Assembly (NCBI GenBank): GCA_017983795.1
Contig: JAGOAS010000013.1
Coordinates: 1 to 64,000 of the forward strand
Length of the DNA stretch: 64,000 nucleotides
From: Piscinibacter sp.
Lineage (GTDB): Bacteria; Pseudomonadota; Gammaproteobacteria; Burkholderiales; Burkholderiaceae_C
Direction of reading: 5' to 3'
Shown: in pieces, positions 8,801 to 17,336 of the stretch
Position numbering within the stretch: position 1 is the stretch's first letter
How the letters are laid out: each line of letters begins with the position of its first letter
Position numbers and translations under genes: made by a program
The notes under the pieces: generated by a model
The model's input: only the letters and a program-made list of their open reading frames with translations
Told to the model about the DNA's origin: nothing
Databases searched by the model: none

Positions 8801-9125
8801 GGCCATGGCCTTCAACCGCTTTCACGCCGCTGCGCTGCAACGAGGCAAGCTCGAGCCCTACACACTTGCGGAAGGCGACCTGAATCTCTTCCCGCCGATG
8901 GGCCGTCTCGCACAGTGCTGGGACAATTTCCGCCGGGCAACGGCCATCGCGGTGCACGACGTTGCATGGAGCTACTTCGTGAGGGCATCGGGATGGCTGG
9001 CCCTGCGCGAGCATGCGGCCGACGTGCGGACGGTCGAGCCGGTGATGCGGCTCCAGGCGCTCACGACCCAGGTTGCGGAGGCCCGCAAGCGGATCCAGGA
9101 ATTGACACCGGAGCCGGAGGCGTAG
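5865..9125 (+). CDS. Large protein with a central GTPase-like P-loop domain
   Basis: This 1086-aa protein has a P-loop NTPase domain between about residues 300 and 500, flanked by long helical regions. The G1 motif is GARDAGKSS (312-320), a G3-like DLPGE lies at 390-394, and NFLD at 468-471 sits where TRAFAC GTPases have NKxD, with F in place of the lysine that usually helps guanine recognition. The pattern recalls the GTPase-like subunits (double-GTPase group) of predicted NTP-dependent conflict systems more than translation or Ras-type GTPases; the family link is my inference. T6SS TssM also has a GTPase-like domain, but this protein shows no membrane helices. The C-terminal 500 residues are mostly helical and charged, with a possible coiled coil near the end (about residues 1000-1080). 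The start overlaps the previous gene. Confidence 0.7.
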   Translation: MTPDEYGEKCRAVREAPASGLRAALDSLATGHQEAVSRFAPAPGGAAAIFDVWKASFEVRRGTPEAKRPHTGIVETKAWILALAEDWYAVRSGLPDGNPLKHERVFDYVFLREAPELLEAMQCALPAEVAWHAEVRRWVLPALANPGIPDKPSTNYADLLGLVDLLNAVVGPSAANSPVTQGEGVMERQIEQFFLAERCQANHLLRAVEVDATVPDAVSEAVALDVFRLLALLRWEAGGEERDWRDLLVSPTGKEAARTRANLLKHWAATIPLFEVFLAETGGFRFDEGPTTWQAADYQPMSGGDVPVSIIGARDAGKSSFLFAQDAHAVVQLRAIDRTEVPRLNELQAIWKRGGPRSEEERAVWKTGGDTALTAWSRTDGEMFKLFIRDLPGEHLEGLVLQPDSQESTAMKEHLGRNAPAATLFIYGKPASQALLEGTNFRAGHVLGTYWGLLPKSRDGVPVLVLRNFLDERVRELTGGEGGQEQVRGLIDMTQRVALEKGGWWADPSARLRRRSHYEVPAFRRVLHEDLGEVDQLRKDARLPEKLPFGFFYVCASGKVDGDYRASCRGLWQELTGSLRRLSAKGRSRLLSQEIDRLKRIAESLDKPLKTFNVDPSKEVLASLCNAANGDDDGVLVDEDRQRLVAWESGKDKIASLAGVRPIEKAADDLCQALADLETHLGQLATEVLWGMGIPSNLTLVRDITPQTLALQPPLVRDRLARAKGLLEVDGRFGVLSTRCPVKDEEVSTHLLEELFDVAQEAQVDKILKDLMGKKAPLGAAGEYGANLADWPKDDPGEPLTALRLLQGFRHSLLPGDPNGSYDAMRPPDEGLGLATRINLRHFYLHRSQIPTPALGAVQEAKNSIRECEFRGALLVLSALGICRTIGDYRNRVDRLRDRLVGDYNFRLIKAYAPTAADPVVIVKKNNEFLTATVEGGLIERAKDYLKSKKAEMAAHLTAYQAIGRLEEFEGHEEERRNEAMAFNRFHAAALQRGKLEPYTLAEGDLNLFPPMGRLAQCWDNFRRATAIAVHDVAWSYFVRASGWLALREHAADVRTVEPVMRLQALTTQVAEARKRIQELTPEPEA

Positions 9126-9147
9126 GGCGCCCGACGGCCCCGCGGGG

Positions 9148-10044
9148 ATGATGCATTGCCGACACGACTACATGGAGGCCCGTGGCCAGACCTTCCGCCG
9201 CGTCGAGTGGGGGAGCGTCGAGCGCCTGGGCCACCTACGTCAGGCCAGTCGTCTCCGTCTCGATCCGTCTCTCCGGGGCTTCCCGCGCGAGGCGTCATTT
9301 GTCGGCATGGAGCCGTGCCTGGACGGGTGGCTGAATTGGCTGCCGGCGAAGGAGGGGTACGCGCTCGACATCCACTTTGTGCCTAGCGTCGCCGTGGCAG
9401 ACCCCAATCCCTTCAGGATGCTGTGTGAGCGCGGAGCGCTGCCGGATGCCGGAACAGAGGAAGCCGACAGGTCGGCGCTGGACGCGCTTCCGGGTGGCTC
9501 CAGTCGACCGAATGATTTTTCTCCGAGCCTCGATTATCTCGGTGCCGCGGACGGGATCTTCGTGCTGGAGGCGGCCGGGCGATCGAGGCCGATCCGCTTC
9601 TACCGGTCCTTCACGCTGTGCGATAAGCGCGCCTCTGCGGACACGGTCGACGCCTGGTTCGACTTCGATGCCGAGACCGGGATTCGCCGATTGGAGGAGC
9701 TGCAGCGCCGCCTCCAGTCCGCCGCGGCGCCGAGCGACGCGCTCCGGGAGGAGCATCCGAAGCCGTCGTCGCCGGCTGGTGGGATTGGTCCCGGCGGCGA
9801 TGGTGGACCTCCTCCAGAAGGAGCATGCGCAGTTCGTGACGACCGGCGATCTGTTGCGCCACCGCGCGTATGGCGCCGAGGCTGCGACGAGCCGGGACGT
9901 TGGGAGACTCGAGAAAAAGGTCGACGCGGTCGAGGATCGCGTCGCCAAGCTGGAGAGGGCGGCCGGCGACGGCGCACCTCGACCGCCAGAGGCCCGGCGG
10001 GCGCCAGGTTTGGGTCCGAAGTAGGCGAAGAGGCGGGTAAGTGA
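9148..10044 (+). CDS. Unknown operon protein; frame appears to degrade at its 3' end
   Basis: The frame gives 298 residues that I do not recognise. The first 210 or so look like a normal soluble protein (aromatic and acidic residues, for example EPCLDGWLNWLPAKEGY and SFTLCDKRASADTVDAWFDF). After about residue 215 the same frame turns into arginine- and glycine-rich sequence typical of out-of-frame GC-rich DNA, while the +1 frame over the same bases encodes a clean coiled coil (see the overlapping ORF at 9800). So the real protein either ends by shifting frame near 9,790-9,800 or the coiled coil is a separate product. I see no obvious slippery heptamer. ATG 9148 follows a GCGGGG stretch and is preceded by another weak candidate. 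The following gene starts just before this frame's stop. Confidence 0.55.
   Translation: MMHCRHDYMEARGQTFRRVEWGSVERLGHLRQASRLRLDPSLRGFPREASFVGMEPCLDGWLNWLPAKEGYALDIHFVPSVAVADPNPFRMLCERGALPDAGTEEADRSALDALPGGSSRPNDFSPSLDYLGAADGIFVLEAAGRSRPIRFYRSFTLCDKRASADTVDAWFDFDAETGIRRLEELQRRLQSAAAPSDALREEHPKPSSPAGGIGPGGDGGPPPEGACAVRDDRRSVAPPRVWRRGCDEPGRWETREKGRRGRGSRRQAGEGGRRRRTSTARGPAGARFGSEVGEEAGK
9800..10024 (+). CDS. Short coiled-coil ORF overlapping the previous gene
   Basis: From ATG 9800 this frame encodes 74 residues: a first helix (VDLLQKEHAQFVTTGDLLRH), then a heptad-rich stretch, DVGRLEKKVDAVEDRVAKLE, and a proline-rich end. Charge distribution and heptads make it much more protein-like than the overlapping frame. 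It could be a separate small subunit, or the true C-terminus of the preceding protein reached by a frameshift (natural indel, programmed event or sequencing error). It ends 16 bases before the next start. Without homologues I cannot decide between these readings. Confidence 0.5.
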   Translation: MVDLLQKEHAQFVTTGDLLRHRAYGAEAATSRDVGRLEKKVDAVEDRVAKLERAAGDGAPRPPEARRAPGLGPK

Positions 10045-11711
10045 AGAGCGCGCGCCCGACGGCCTACGTGACGATCAGCCGTGCCTGCAGTGACGAGCTG
10101 TCGCCCCACCGGAACGGGGATCCCTGGGGGTTCTGGGGTGCCCTTGAAGGGGCCGGGCTGCAGAGGCCCATGCGCGACGCCTGCCTCCTGCTGCCGAATT
10201 CCGCCGCACCTCACAGCCATTTCAACGATGGGGGCGAGCGTAACGGGAGGCGGATCCTACGCATCGACCCGCCGCGAAAGCTGCGCGTCAGCAGGTATGT
10301 ACTGTGGCTAGACCGGGGGCTTTTTGCAGGGGCGAGCCCTGAGCACATTGGTCTCAGCGTCGATGGCGACGTGCAGTACTGCCAGCGATTCTTCGCCACG
10401 GAGCTGCCGGTCGGGGCCGAGCGTGGGAGCGTGTCCGAGGTCTTGTCGCGAGGCATCCTCTACCGATACGAGCAAGCCAATGGGCAGCACCCGGGCGGGG
10501 ATCCACCCATCTTCGTCGTCGAGAATACTGGTGGCGCCGAGGACGGTAATGGGGTGAGACCCGGCGAACCTGTCGGTGAGCTCGTCGGCTTGCTCAACCC
10601 CCTCATCCTGTGGTTCTCTACGGACGCGGGCTTTCCCGAACGCTTCCCGGAACAGGCACGAGAATTCTGTCGAAAGTACCGGGAACCGAAGCATCTCGTC
10701 GATGTCATCCCGGTTTTCCCTCCCGAGGCCTGGGGGCGGTGTCTCCTTCATCAGCACTTGGCCGCTCGGCACCGAGAATTGCAGGCAGTTCACGGTGAGC
10801 GACCTCCGCTGGCGCGTCTGCTCTTCCACAGCCGCTGGCCCGTGGCGCCGCTTCCCTTCCTCGTCCTCGATGGCTTCGGTGGGACGTTCCGCTTTTCAGG
10901 CCTCGCCGACAGCCGCCCGACAAAGGCATGGTGGCACCGGAGCGCGGGAGACGGGGACGCCGAACACGCAGCTTGGTTGCGCGATTGGAGCGTCGCGCAA
11001 CTCGACATCGAGGAGATGGACGGCCCTGCCACTATGGCGGCCATTCCACCCGTCCGGTCCGATACCTCACCCTATTACGAGGTCCACACCCCGGGAACCC
11101 GCGGGCGACTAGATGAAGGATTCTTCGGGCACGCGGAGACGTACCCCGTCCTGCGGTGGTGGCGCGGGTGCCTGCGGTCGGTGCCGGGTGCCACCGATGC
11201 CGAGGGCGATCCCTATGCCTCCGTGCGCACCGAGGAGGAGGCGGTCCTGCGGTTGGCCCAGCGGGCCTTTGCGCATGGTGACTACTGGTACCCAGAGACC
11301 TTCATCCGCATCCTCGGCGAGGAACGTCTACTCCCGCGCTCCACCATCCTCGTCGACCTTCCTGGTCCGCCCGGGGAGGAGCTCCCGTGCGAGACGGCCA
11401 AGACGTGGCGCGAGTTCGTCGCTGGCCACGCCATCGACCTCGCCCGCACGCCGAGGCGGCCGGCCGTCTGGTGGCTGGAGTTGCACTTCGAGGCACTCCT
11501 AGGGTCGCCCGTTCGTGCCGAGGAGGCGTGGGACGTGTACGGCGACCGCTGGTGGTATGCCTTCTACCGGTCTCTATTCCTACTCCCCGAGTCATACGTC
11601 CCGACGTGGACGCACCTCGGAGCCGTGCTCGACAGCTTCTTCCTCGACCAGCACTGCCTCGACGGCGGACCCAGCGGCGCAACTGACATTCGCGGCTTCG
11701 CTCTCGCCTGA
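10041..11711 (+). CDS. Unknown 556-aa operon protein
   Basis: This protein has no domain I can name. It is unusually rich in tryptophan, histidine and proline, with clusters such as DPWGFWGALEG (about 27-37), TKAWWHRSAGD, YPVLRWWRGC, VWWLELHFEALLG and YGDRWWYAFYRS. There is no signal peptide, membrane helix or nucleotide-binding motif. The N-terminal third looks beta-rich and the C-terminal third helical. It starts at GTG 10041, following GAGGCGGG, directly after the coiled-coil ORF. The next gene follows after 36 bases. Its position between the GTPase and the AAA+ ATPase suggests it is a structural or adaptor part of the same assembly. Confidence 0.6.
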   Translation: MKSARPTAYVTISRACSDELSPHRNGDPWGFWGALEGAGLQRPMRDACLLLPNSAAPHSHFNDGGERNGRRILRIDPPRKLRVSRYVLWLDRGLFAGASPEHIGLSVDGDVQYCQRFFATELPVGAERGSVSEVLSRGILYRYEQANGQHPGGDPPIFVVENTGGAEDGNGVRPGEPVGELVGLLNPLILWFSTDAGFPERFPEQAREFCRKYREPKHLVDVIPVFPPEAWGRCLLHQHLAARHRELQAVHGERPPLARLLFHSRWPVAPLPFLVLDGFGGTFRFSGLADSRPTKAWWHRSAGDGDAEHAAWLRDWSVAQLDIEEMDGPATMAAIPPVRSDTSPYYEVHTPGTRGRLDEGFFGHAETYPVLRWWRGCLRSVPGATDAEGDPYASVRTEEEAVLRLAQRAFAHGDYWYPETFIRILGEERLLPRSTILVDLPGPPGEELPCETAKTWREFVAGHAIDLARTPRRPAVWWLELHFEALLGSPVRAEEAWDVYGDRWWYAFYRSLFLLPESYVPTWTHLGAVLDSFFLDQHCLDGGPSGATDIRGFALA

Positions 11712-11747
11712 GCCCGCTCGATCCGACCCGACCCAAACCGACCCGCC

Positions 11748-13028
11748 ATGGCTCGCTCCCTCGATCCACGCGAATATTTCCTGAAGATTGCCGAGGCATC
11801 CCGCCAGCGGTACCGCCAACCGGCCACCTGGGGTCACGTCATCGCCGCCAGCCTCGACCAGGCGCGGCAGCATTCCTCCTTCAGGTACGAACCGCTTCTG
11901 CTCGAGCTGCTACGGGAGGTGCGGAGGCGGATGCTGGTCAATCTTCGAGGGGATCCACAGGACGGGTTGACGGACGGGGAGCTGGCGACGGCGGCCGCGC
12001 GGTTCACTGACGACGAGTCCCGGGCAGGCGGCCCGGCCTCGACCTTCCTCCACGAACGAGTCCTGCACTGGCTGAGCGACTTTCCTTCGGAGGCCCACGA
12101 CTGGACCTTGCCTCTTTGGCGGGAGCTTCTCACGGAGTTCCGCCTGGAGGCGTCGCACTTCGTGGGCCAAGCTCCCTGGCCCACGGAGCGTGCGGCGTCT
12201 CCCGAGGCAGGCGACTGGGTCTCGTGGGAGGAGGAACTTGCATCGCTGGTTGGCCTCCCTTCGGTGAAGGCCGAGGTCGAGGCTTTGCACGCCTTCCTCC
12301 ATGTCCGGCAACTGCGGCAGGAGGCGGGGCTTCGCGTGGGCGGCTTTTCCCTGCACCAGGTCTTCGCCGGCAACCCGGGTACGGGCAAGACGAGTGTGGC
12401 CCGTATCCTGGCCAAGATCTACCGCCAGTTCGGCTTCCTCTCCAAGGGGCACCTCGTAGAGACGAGCCGCACCGGTCTCGTCGGTTCCCATATCGGGGAG
12501 ACAGAGAAGGTGACGGCCGAGGTCATCCGGACGGCCCTCGGTGGCGTCCTCTTCATTGATGAGGCCTACAGTCTGGCACGGGGCGGCGAGAAAGACTTCG
12601 GCACCGTGGCCATTGATACTCTGGTGAAGATGATGGAGGACCACCGCGACAACCTCGTCGTCATCGTGGCGGGATACGGTGAGGAGATGCAGGACTTCCT
12701 CAACACCAACCCCGGCCTGTCCTCCCGCTTCAACAAGCGCGTTCACTTTCCCGACTACAGTGAAGATGAACTCGTCGCCATCATGCGCCTCGCGGCGGGG
12801 AAGGAGTCGTACGAACTTCCTGACGAAGTGGCGGAACCGGTCATGACACGCTTCCGGGAGAGCCGGAAGCAGCTCGGTCGCCACTTCGGCAACGCCCGCG
12901 ACGCGCGCAACTTGTGGGAGGAGATGATGCGGCGGCAGGCCGTCCGCCTCCTCCGCGAGTTTCCCGGTGGCAGGATCCCTCGCGAGCAACTGACCGTCGT
13001 TCGTTCCGTCGATCTGCCGCCGGCCTGA
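11748..13028 (+). CDS. CbbX/SpoVK-type AAA+ ATPase
   Basis: The 426-aa protein has an N-terminal helical domain of about 160 residues and one C-terminal AAA+ module. Walker A is GNPGTGKT (208-215), Walker B is VLFIDEAYSL (267-276, acidic pair at 271-272), and the sensor-1 and second-region stretch VIVAGYGEEMQDFL, then NPGLSSRF with its arginine, matches the CbbX clade (also found in SpoVK and EccA of type VII secretion). A final helical lid (HFGNARDARNLWEEMMRRQA) is also typical. CbbX-type ATPases form hexamers that pull on or remodel a protein partner. Here the substrate is presumably another operon protein; no Rubisco genes are nearby. The start ATG 11748 has no Shine-Dalgarno sequence but a pyrimidine-rich leader. 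Confidence 0.88.
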   Translation: MARSLDPREYFLKIAEASRQRYRQPATWGHVIAASLDQARQHSSFRYEPLLLELLREVRRRMLVNLRGDPQDGLTDGELATAAARFTDDESRAGGPASTFLHERVLHWLSDFPSEAHDWTLPLWRELLTEFRLEASHFVGQAPWPTERAASPEAGDWVSWEEELASLVGLPSVKAEVEALHAFLHVRQLRQEAGLRVGGFSLHQVFAGNPGTGKTSVARILAKIYRQFGFLSKGHLVETSRTGLVGSHIGETEKVTAEVIRTALGGVLFIDEAYSLARGGEKDFGTVAIDTLVKMMEDHRDNLVVIVAGYGEEMQDFLNTNPGLSSRFNKRVHFPDYSEDELVAIMRLAAGKESYELPDEVAEPVMTRFRESRKQLGRHFGNARDARNLWEEMMRRQAVRLLREFPGGRIPREQLTVVRSVDLPPA

Positions 13029-13091
13029 GCCGGCGGGCTCGCATCTACCCCTCCCCGACTATCCTCCAGACCGAACCCAGGACCCCCGATC

Positions 13092-16000
13092 ATGACCGTC
13101 AAACAGACCTTCGACGCCAGCAATCGACACCTGGCCATCCTCGGTAAGTTCTCCGTGCCGCCGCCGGCCTCGGACGGCAAACCGGCGGCCCTGCACCGCA
13201 CGCTTCGCTCCGATCAACTGGACGGCGAGCCCCTCGTCCACTTTAACCTCCGCTACATCAGCGCCCCGCTGGAGCTGGACGGGAACCGGAGGTTCGAGAG
13301 CTACGTCATCCTGCCTCCGGCCGACCCCGCCGCCTCCGGGGAGGATGCCCGCACTATACCGGTGAGCAGCACACCGTTGGCCGAGGTCCTGGGGGGTGCG
13401 GCCTCGACGAAGGAGGAGGTCGGCGGTCGGCTCTTCGTAGAGCTAGCAAACGCCCTCGATGCGCTCGCACCCTTCTGGCACCCGAACTTTGACCGTCTTC
13501 TCGCCGAGGGTGTTTTCTACTACCTGCGCGATCAGGTCCGCGACAACAAGGGCTTCACGAACACGGAACTGCGACACCTGCTCTACGACACTGTCACCAA
13601 TCGGACCTTGCTCGCCTACCTCCGCGCGGGACCGGCCGATGCCGCCCACGGCCTCGCCGCCCTCCGCAAGCGGGTTGAGGACCGGCTCAGCGAGCCGTCC
13701 CTGATCGAACTCTTCCTCGACCAGGTCGCGGCCTACCGGATGGCGCTGGCCAACGAGATGTCGGGCGCGGGCACGATCGAAACGCGAGTCTACGAGGACC
13801 GTGACGGGAGACGGTTCGTCGCCGCCCACGGCGTTCCGGGGTTGGGCACGGACATCCGCGCCCTCCACGCCCGGTACCGCAAGGCGGCCGAGGTGGTGGA
13901 GAACATCTCCCGCTGTGAACCCCTCGTGGCCCTCATCATCAGCTGGTTCTTCCGAAAGGTGTCGGACAACAACGGCGCGGCGAACATCGCGAAGGCGCTC
14001 TACAGCGAGCTGTACGAGACGAGCAAGATGTGGAAGCCTCGCATGAGCTCGGACAAGCTCGACGCGGACCAAAAGGGCTTCGAGTCCGCCTTCTCCGCGC
14101 GTTACGCCCAGATCGTCCAGGAGGAGGCCGAGCGCGGCGGCGACCGGTCCGCGCGGGCCATCGTCTACAAGCTGTTCATGACCTCGATGGTGGCCCACCG
14201 GGGCGAGACCTGGCGCCCGAGCCGCGTCTACGACAAGACGGCTCTCATCCTTGATACTGTGCTTCGCTTCCTCAGTCTCGCCGCCCTCAAGGTTGAGGGG
14301 GTGGAGCAACTCCTGAAGCAGGGCAGGGACCTCCTCGACCAGCTGCAGCTCACCTACCTCGACTTCGAGAGCCTCTACGGGGCGGGACTCAGGGCGGAGG
14401 CACTGGCTCCCCTCCTCGAACGCCTCCCGGATTCTTTCCGGGAGTGGGGTGCGGCGTTCCTCGCCGAGGCTGTAGGGAAATCCGGGACGGAACTCGGGGA
14501 CGCCTTCCGAGAGAGCTTCAACGCCAAGGTGGCGGAGGAGGAGCATCGGGTCGTGCAGCAGTTTCTCGACCAGAACCATGACCATCTCGACAAGGATCTC
14601 GGGATGATCGAGCGCATCTACCGAGCTCAGCTAGTTGCCGCCACGGTAGAGGGGGCCTTCGCCAACCCGGGTGGCTCGCAGGGGGTAAGGGACCCCGCAA
14701 CCGCGTCGGGCCGGGAGGGGGCAGGGGATGCCGGGACCGAGGGCGATGAGCAGGAATCGACCGGGGCGGCGCGACCCGAGGCCCGGGCCAGGGAGATCTA
14801 CGAGAAAGCCGTGCTCTCCCCCGGGGGCACGGTGAGTCTTCCCAAGCCTCTGCGGCCGCCCCGGGAGGAGGTGTCCAAAGGTGGTCTGGACCGGAGCCTA
14901 GAGCTTCCCAAGGGCATGCACGTCGACGAGGCCGGGACTTCGCTGGTCTTCGAAGTGCATTTCTCCCGGGACGAGCTTGAAACCGCGTCCGCCTCGGTGC
15001 GCGGCCTCGATCTCCCCGGGCTCGTCGACGAGGCGGTGCTGGAGATGGACCGCAAGGGCCACCTCATCGAGGACCTGCGCATGGCCCTCCTCGAGGGCGA
15101 CGGGAACATCCGGGAGAGCCCCGAGCGAGCCCCCCAACGGGGTACCTTGCGATCCCTCATCCTCGGTGAGCACGAGCTGTCGGCGCGCGCGGAGCTCTCG
15201 CCCCTCGGGGCCAAGGACACATCGCTCGGAGTCCAGATCCTCAACAGCATCGTGGAGCACGTCGGGGCCTCGCGGCGTTACGAAGGAAAGACGAACCGCG
15301 AGGCCCTCGGGCGGGACGTTACTGATACCGAGTGCGGCGTGCGCCAGGTTGCCCTACCCCAGATCTGGCAAGTCAGCCAAGGGAAGCCGGGCGTGGCGGA
15401 CCTGGAGGCCTTGGTCCAATACTGGCAGTTGCAGGCCAACCGGGTCTTTGCCGTTCGCGAATATGTCGAGGACATGCGCGAGGTGACCGCGATCCTGAAA
15501 GCGGTGAGCACCGTTCCTGGAGCTCTAGTCACGCACGTAAACCAGACGCTGGCCGAGCACGCCAGAGAGGACGTGTATGACCTCGTCAACGTCGCGGACC
15601 CGAACGCCGAGGGGGTGCCGCCCGGCGTGGTCTTCGTCTCCCGACAGGCCGGCGCCAACCTTCCCGCCCTCGAAGCCAAGATCCTAGGCGACAGAGGGGT
15701 CTTCGCGTTAGCAAAGGGCACGGGCAGCGGCATGGGACGCACGGTGACGCTTCCCCTCTTCGTGGGCCGCCAGCTCAGAGCGCAAAGCCTCCCCGTGCTC
15801 GAGACCTCCATGCCGGAGGTTGACAAGCTCCTCGCCCTACTACTCCACCCTCCAGGAAAGAACCTCAGCCTTTCCGACAAACTGGGCGTACGTGCCAAGC
15901 AGTTGATGAACGAGACCGGAATCATGGTCGGCCTCGCCGATGACTGGCGTAGGTTCTGGGCCCTGTGGCTGCGCGAGAAGGCAGTGGAGCCTCTTCTGGT

Positions 16001-16268
16001 GAGCAAGATCATCACCCACGTCATCCTTACCCGGGTCATTGACGACAAAGGCCCGCAGGCCCGCGACTCGGTCTATGCCGGGGTCACGGAGGTCGACGCG
16101 ATCGTCAGCCCCCCCGCGGATAGCATCCGCGCGCTCCTCCAGACCAAGAAGCCCGACGACACCTGGCAGCCGATTCCGGCCGCCGTGAACGCCTATAACG
16201 ACACAATGAATCTGCGGCTAAACGGTCGCGAAATTGCACTGCTCAAAGCCCTCTCCGACAGAATTTGA
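13092..16268 (+). CDS. Unknown 1058-aa operon protein, two halves joined by a linker
   Basis: I do not recognise this protein. The first 520 residues start with a beta-like segment and then are mostly helical, with many charged and leucine residues (DQVRDNKGFTNTELRHLLYD; KALYSELYETSKMWKPRMSS). A glycine-, glutamate- and alanine-rich linker (about 525-585) looks disordered. The second half (about 600-1058) is again mixed, with a conspicuous helical region (WQLQANRVFAVREYVEDMRE) and an end that could be a folded domain. There is no NTPase motif, signal peptide or membrane helix. It is the largest protein after the GTPase and lies right behind the AAA+ gene, so it is a candidate AAA+ substrate or scaffold. 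ATG 13092 has AGGA nine bases upstream. Confidence 0.6.
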   Translation: MTVKQTFDASNRHLAILGKFSVPPPASDGKPAALHRTLRSDQLDGEPLVHFNLRYISAPLELDGNRRFESYVILPPADPAASGEDARTIPVSSTPLAEVLGGAASTKEEVGGRLFVELANALDALAPFWHPNFDRLLAEGVFYYLRDQVRDNKGFTNTELRHLLYDTVTNRTLLAYLRAGPADAAHGLAALRKRVEDRLSEPSLIELFLDQVAAYRMALANEMSGAGTIETRVYEDRDGRRFVAAHGVPGLGTDIRALHARYRKAAEVVENISRCEPLVALIISWFFRKVSDNNGAANIAKALYSELYETSKMWKPRMSSDKLDADQKGFESAFSARYAQIVQEEAERGGDRSARAIVYKLFMTSMVAHRGETWRPSRVYDKTALILDTVLRFLSLAALKVEGVEQLLKQGRDLLDQLQLTYLDFESLYGAGLRAEALAPLLERLPDSFREWGAAFLAEAVGKSGTELGDAFRESFNAKVAEEEHRVVQQFLDQNHDHLDKDLGMIERIYRAQLVAATVEGAFANPGGSQGVRDPATASGREGAGDAGTEGDEQESTGAARPEARAREIYEKAVLSPGGTVSLPKPLRPPREEVSKGGLDRSLELPKGMHVDEAGTSLVFEVHFSRDELETASASVRGLDLPGLVDEAVLEMDRKGHLIEDLRMALLEGDGNIRESPERAPQRGTLRSLILGEHELSARAELSPLGAKDTSLGVQILNSIVEHVGASRRYEGKTNREALGRDVTDTECGVRQVALPQIWQVSQGKPGVADLEALVQYWQLQANRVFAVREYVEDMREVTAILKAVSTVPGALVTHVNQTLAEHAREDVYDLVNVADPNAEGVPPGVVFVSRQAGANLPALEAKILGDRGVFALAKGTGSGMGRTVTLPLFVGRQLRAQSLPVLETSMPEVDKLLALLLHPPGKNLSLSDKLGVRAKQLMNETGIMVGLADDWRRFWALWLREKAVEPLLVSKIITHVILTRVIDDKGPQARDSVYAGVTEVDAIVSPPADSIRALLQTKKPDDTWQPIPAAVNAYNDTMNLRLNGREIALLKALSDRI

Positions 16269-16322
16269 TCCGAGCCGGTACTGACGTCCCCGCCACGTCC
16301 ACCCGCCAACCCACCATCAGTC

Positions 16323-17312
16323 ATGGCCTACACCGTCCGTCACAGGAAAGCCCAACACGCCCTTGCCGGCTTTGTCGTCGCGCTTCCCTTCAACTTCAAC
16401 AACTCCAACCACCTCGTTCTACTGCCGGATCGCGCCTTCGCGGTCCTCAACCTCGTCCTCGCACAGTCAAGCGAGGCGGCCTATCCTGCGCTGTCGCAGG
16501 CCCTCGCTGGCAGGGGGAGATTTGAGCTCCTCGACGAGAACCTGTCGGCTCGCGTCGTACTGGAGGACTTCGTCCCGGTCAGGGTTCTGTCCTCGCAGAG
16601 CACCGACCTCGCCTCCAGCCACTGGGTGCTGGGTGGCAACGCCGCCACAGCCTGCCAAGTCCAGTTCAATGGTGTGGCGTCGCCATTCCCCAACTTCCTC
16701 GCCGACCACTACGATCACTTCTATTGGGGGGGGCGGATCAATGACCAAGACGGGACCCACCTCAACCTCTCCTACCTCGAGATCGACCACGACGTCATGG
16801 GGCAGTCCCTGGCGAGTCTGCTCTGCATCGGTCCTTCCGGAGCCAGCGGAGCCGGCTCGGTCTTCAACCGGATCGTCGGGCAGGGGACATGGATGGTGGA
16901 ACAGGACGGCAAGGTTATCCACGGCGCGCAGGGCTACCTCAGCGAACTCAAGATCGAGGACCAGAGGCGCAACGCCCAGGCGGTCCTCTTCGGCCAAAGC
17001 CCCCAGGCCGCAGCCCAGGTGAGCAAGGCCACCGGGGCGGTCTTTCTCTCCCTCGGGTCCTATAACCGACTGCCCCCAGCCCAGCTTGAGCGTCTCGTCC
17101 GCCACGGCGCGGTGGACAAGGGCCACTTGAAGCAGATGTGGGACAAGTCTTGGTTGCGTTCGACCAGCCAGGACGTAGCCAGAACCACTGACGACTACGC
17201 TCACGACGTCACCACGCAGGCGAACTCTGTGTTTGAGGGTCTGACGGTGTGGGGACTGCAGCCGCGCCAGGATGGGGGAAAGCTCGAGGCGAAGGTTCCG
17301 TTCCTCCTCTGA
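16323..17312 (+). CDS. Unknown 329-aa protein upstream of the spike pair
   Basis: The protein starts with an unusual stretch, FVVALPFNFNNSNHLVLLPD, and has a beta-rich, asparagine- and histidine-containing middle (FPNFLADHYDHFYWGGRIND; LSYLEIDHDVMGQ). A glycine- and serine-rich segment (GPSGASGAGS) precedes QGTWMVEQDGKVIHGAQGYL. No known fold can be named. Being the gene just before a VgrG-like and a PAAR-like gene, it may be a baseplate-type or tube-type protein, or the cargo adaptor of the spike, but the sequence alone does not show this. There is no Shine-Dalgarno sequence before ATG 16323; the leader is rich in CCA and CCG. The next gene follows within 30 bases. Confidence 0.58.
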   Translation: MAYTVRHRKAQHALAGFVVALPFNFNNSNHLVLLPDRAFAVLNLVLAQSSEAAYPALSQALAGRGRFELLDENLSARVVLEDFVPVRVLSSQSTDLASSHWVLGGNAATACQVQFNGVASPFPNFLADHYDHFYWGGRINDQDGTHLNLSYLEIDHDVMGQSLASLLCIGPSGASGAGSVFNRIVGQGTWMVEQDGKVIHGAQGYLSELKIEDQRRNAQAVLFGQSPQAAAQVSKATGAVFLSLGSYNRLPPAQLERLVRHGAVDKGHLKQMWDKSWLRSTSQDVARTTDDYAHDVTTQANSVFEGLTVWGLQPRQDGGKLEAKVPFLL

Positions 17313-17336
17313 GCCGCGACCTGCGCGATCTTGCCC

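Noticed and set aside
11748-13028. Rubisco activase CbbX itself
   Set aside because: The AAA+ module is of that clade but the N-terminal domain differs and there are no Rubisco or Calvin-cycle genes nearby.
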